64,000 nucleotides of DNA from Morinoia aosen. Its lineage: Eukaryota; Arthropoda; Malacostraca; Amphipoda; Talitridae. Shown piece after piece: positions 61,801 to 64,000 of the stretch; positions within the stretch are counted from its first letter, which is position 1, and each line of letters opens with the position of its first letter. The DNA is taken from assembly GCA_030386875.1 (NCBI GenBank), contig CM059563.1, forward strand, positions 12,356,001-12,420,000, read 5' to 3'. The translations under genes were made by a program, and so were the position numbers. The notes under the pieces are model-generated. The model did not search any database, was not told the origin of the DNA, and saw only the letters and a program-made list of their open reading frames with translations.

Positions 61801-64000
61801 TTATTTACATGTCCATATTGATTTTCCACAAGTATCATTCTTATTTGAATGCTGCTTATCATTGCTGCTTAATTTTTATATGTATTAAATTTCTTAAGAA
61901 TTTACCGCCTTAGAGATTTTATTCATCAGCTTTAATCTTGTAAATAATTTGTTTTGGAGAGTTTTTTAAAATTGTTAGTGATTTTTATTTTATGTGAAGT
62001 ACGTAAAATATTAAAACTTATGTTCGTATGTTATTGCCATGTGTACTTGGTGATTTGATTTCTCACAGGTCCATATCCATTATTGTGTTGTCTGCTATGG
62101 ATTATTTAGTTTAAATGTGGAATTATGTGGTGTTCATCAGGTTTGTAAATTCTTTGGGGCTCCTTGTTTTTGTTATTGTTATTTTGTTTCGTTTTACAAT
62201 AAATGTGGCTCTAAATTAACTGTCTTCTACCTTGCAGATATTACGAGGATTTCATTATTCCTTCATCGTAAGTATTGAATTTCATCCTTTTTCCTTCCAG
62301 TTTTTCACCGGTAGCTTTTGGTGTTCTTGAACTGACATCTTTATTATTTCACTCTAACTTATCTGTGTACCTTGTAACTCAATTTGAGAACTGGTATTTC
62401 GCCTGTAACTTGTTTGAGTTTTACACTTCCACCGTGTTTTTACAGGTTCTCTCTGGCATCTTCAGCTTTTCCTTTCATCCTTGTTGTCACCATTGCTTGC
62501 TTTGGTAACTCTGCCTGTAGCTGTAATTTGTTTGTATTGTATCTATTTTTATGAGGAGAGGCGCGTGACCTGCACTCACCAGCTTCCATGAGCAGAAGGC
62601 TTCATTATATGAAGGACTTGAAGTACGTTACTTCCTCATTTTAGCCCCAGAATTGTTGGGGGCATCAGTAGCTCACGAAAATTGAATGAAATCAGCAACA
62701 TTTACACTTGCCAGTCATCGTATGTCGATTGTCTACCGTGGCAGAAAAAATTCTCTTGTTTTTACAAGTTCCTTTGAAACAGTGACTGACTCGCTTGATA
62801 TTCGTGTGAACTTTCAATGTTTCATAAGTGATGCAGAGGGAATTCTAGTGACAACCAGTTCGTGTCCTTATGATTCATTTTAACTTCACTATAAAAGAAC
62901 ACCAAAAAACGGCACAATGACCTCGTGAATAATAATGCATCGAGCATCAAACCCAAGGAAAAGTCAAACCTATTCAATTAGATACAACAAATTATTTATG
63001 AAAAAGACAGCGCATTACGTGTTAAAACTACATGCTTTTGATCAAATAGGTTAATAATATCGTGCAAGTAATCAAATCAAAAATAAAGTTGTAAATGAAT
63101 CAAAAAACTCTAACATCTACAGTCAAACCCAATCCATTCTAGAAAAGTGGTCGGTAGACTTCCGAATGAATTTCCACCATAAGAAATTATGGGAATGCAA
63201 TCAATGTGTTTTAAGCCCCACTCGACAGGTACAGTAAATCATCCTATATTTGGAGCGTCTTTTCACAAATAAACGCCTCACTGATGTTCTTCCCTCGCAA
63301 TTGTTTCTCATTTATGAAGATCAGCAATAACTTATCCGATATCTGAGATAATTTGTTTGTCAATGTCACTTATTTTGCAACATTTTCTCCTTTAAGCTCT
63401 TCTTTCTTCTTCAAAAACGTTAATATTGTCGACTTAGCCGTGCCGCATTGCCACCACTCTCAAATTTTGCAACGATTTCCTTCTTTAGTCCAATCGTTGT
63501 TGCAACATTCTTCCTTTTCTCTCACCCACTCATCACTCACATTCTTCTTGAGACTCTCTTTAAGCGGTTTAGATCTTAAGTTAACCAAATACACAGAAGA
63601 ATGAAATACTGTATAACGCTCACGCTCATGAAATAATGTATGATAATGTATAACGTTCACGTGTGACTAGAACAACGGGTGGCGTGTGACTTTGCACGCT
63701 TTTCCTTCGGATTGTTTCGACTTCTAAACGCTTGTTCGAATCACGGGGCAAAAATCACTTGAATTATTTGGTCGACTTCAGAGGTACTACTGTATGTATA
63801 TCCATGATCTCATCAAATCAACAAGTTCAAACAAGGTCTCATTAAGAAGTGAAACTATCCAAACATTGAATCAGCTAATTGGCTTTGGTGTTGTAACACC
63901 AATTGAAAACACTACTCTTGATCTCCAGAGGCCGTAACGTGATGACCTTGCCAAGACTCCTGATAAGAAGTGCATGAATATTTTGATTGTCCAATACAGA
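55581..64000 (+). CDS. CTR1/SLC31-family high-affinity copper transporter, 3' end outside window
   Basis: Coding exons: 55590-55868, 57011-57144, 59613-59723, possibly 62238-62267, and more beyond 64000. Ctr proteins are trimeric Cu(I) channels of the plasma membrane with three helices per subunit. Here a His/Met-rich extracellular N-terminus (MDHSHH, then Met-rich heptads) leads to MYFHGGCTEVILFDFW, the conserved Ctr pre-helix segment. Next come helix 1 (about WELLLSMLGIFLIAFLYEGL) and a charged cytosolic loop. The Met-x3-Met of helix 2 and the GxxxG of helix 3 are not in the window. Exon phases agree. N25-M-T27 is an N-glycosylation sequon. Which paralogue this is cannot be decided without the C-terminus. 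Confidence 0.9.
55686..55853 (+). repeat. 21-bp coding minisatellite (MPGMGxD heptads)
   Basis: Eight units of 21 bp on the pattern ATGCCAGGCATGGGAAGTGAT. The first three units end in Thr-Asp and the next four in Ser-Asp, and units three and four have Thr or Ser in place of Pro. The eighth unit decays to MPCMDMD. Confidence 0.95.
56745..56905 (+). repeat. Dispersed repeat family D, copy 2 (partial)
   Basis: Shares with 58364-58662 the blocks CCACTTTGCTCCTTT / CCCACTTTGTTCCTTT and TTTCTACAGTCCATA / CTTCTACAGTCCATA in the same order and spacing. Lies in the intron between the first two coding exons of the copper transporter. Confidence 0.6.
57011..57144 (+). CDS. Copper transporter exon: pre-helix segment and helix 1
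   Basis: Acceptor TTTATTGCAG, donor GTAAGG, phase 0 in, phase 2 out. 44 full codons plus two bases. Starts MYFHGGCTEVILFDFW, typical of the Ctr family, followed by a hydrophobic helix and ending LYEGLKHC, the cytosolic border of helix 1. Confidence 0.95.
58364..58662 (+). repeat. Dispersed repeat family D, longest copy
   Basis: About 300 bp from CCAACCTATGCTATAGCCTGG to the region after GAGATTGCCTTTGTTGTGGC. Related to 79-345 and 56745-56905; the opening words (CTATAGCCTGGT) also appear at about 31208-31220. An AAT-rich stretch follows (58656-58685), which may be a tail. Confidence 0.6.
59164..59286. repeat. 41-bp tandem repeat, 3 copies
   Basis: CTTAGTTCTGTTAAATTATT begins at 59164, 59205 and 59246, each 41 bp apart, with very few differences, so it is recent. 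Intronic, about 330 bp upstream of the third coding exon of the copper transporter. Confidence 0.93.
59613..59723 (+). CDS. Copper transporter exon: cytosolic loop
   Basis: Acceptor GATGTGTACAG, donor GTGAGC, phase 2 in and out, 37 residues. Starts REYLFRRSV, the basic segment that follows helix 1 in Ctr proteins, then a low-complexity Asn/Gly/Ala stretch typical of the variable loop before helix 2. Confidence 0.9.
62238..62267 (+). CDS. Candidate 30-nt microexon of the copper transporter loop
   Basis: Flanked by a strong acceptor (TCTACCTTGCAG) and the consensus donor GTAAGT. Phase 2 in and 2 out, so it continues the frame of the previous exon and can be skipped without a frameshift. It would add RYYEDFIIPS plus part of one codon to the variable cytosolic loop. 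There is no transcript evidence; a chance pairing of splice sites is possible. Confidence 0.45.
62268..64000. other. Presumed intron of the copper transporter, no exon recognised
   Basis: No frame resembles helix 2 or 3 of a Ctr protein (Met-x3-Met, or a Gly-x3-Gly near a C-terminal helix). Short frames at 62275-62508, 62686-62883 and 63353-63604 have no family features. The remaining exon or exons should lie right of the window. Confidence 0.6.

Overview
The window looks like arthropod (probably insect) nuclear DNA. It is AT-rich, genes are split by long introns, splice sites are canonical GT-AG, and the mobile elements (piggyBac-like with TTAA, tRNA-derived SINE, non-LTR retrotransposon, foldback elements) are typical of insect genomes. 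I saw no prokaryotic gene organisation, CRISPR array or rRNA. The species cannot be named from the sequence.

Two protein-coding genes are supported, both on the + strand. The first (3790-35626) is a complete eight-exon gene for a 384-residue zona pellucida (ZP) domain protein. It has a signal peptide, eight cysteines, a tetra-arginine furin-type site, and a hydrophobic C-terminal tail with almost no cytosolic extension. Its signal-peptide exon is separated from the ZP exons by an intron of about 24.3 kb, and the phases of all seven introns agree. The second (55590 to beyond the right edge) is a CTR1/SLC31-type copper transporter. It has a Met-rich extracellular domain made of a 21-bp coding minisatellite, an exon with the first membrane helix, a cytosolic-loop exon, and a candidate 30-nt microexon. 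The exon or exons for helices 2 and 3 lie outside the window.

Layout: 1-3430 is upstream intergenic DNA with a dispersed repeat. 3440-3740 is a GC/CpG-rich candidate promoter or 5' UTR. 3790-35626 is the ZP gene; its introns hold a 65-bp minisatellite (5308-5766), a 5'-truncated non-LTR retrotransposon with an intact 643-codon reverse transcriptase frame (16605-18955, antisense to the gene), a decaying 47/50-bp satellite (about 21950-22705), a direct repeat pair flanking exon 3, and a 100-bp 3' fragment of the same retrotransposon family (34411-34511). 35627-48195 is intergenic, with an 82-bp tandem repeat. 48196-50063 carries two SINE copies. 51226-55369 is a nest of transposons: a piggyBac-like element with TTAA ends inside one MITE copy, next to a 1.9-kb foldback whose left arm was split by another foldback element. 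55581 to the end is the copper transporter gene.

The two genes have no evident functional link. The most unusual structure is the transposon nest, where insertion order and empty sites can be read from paralogous copies inside the window.
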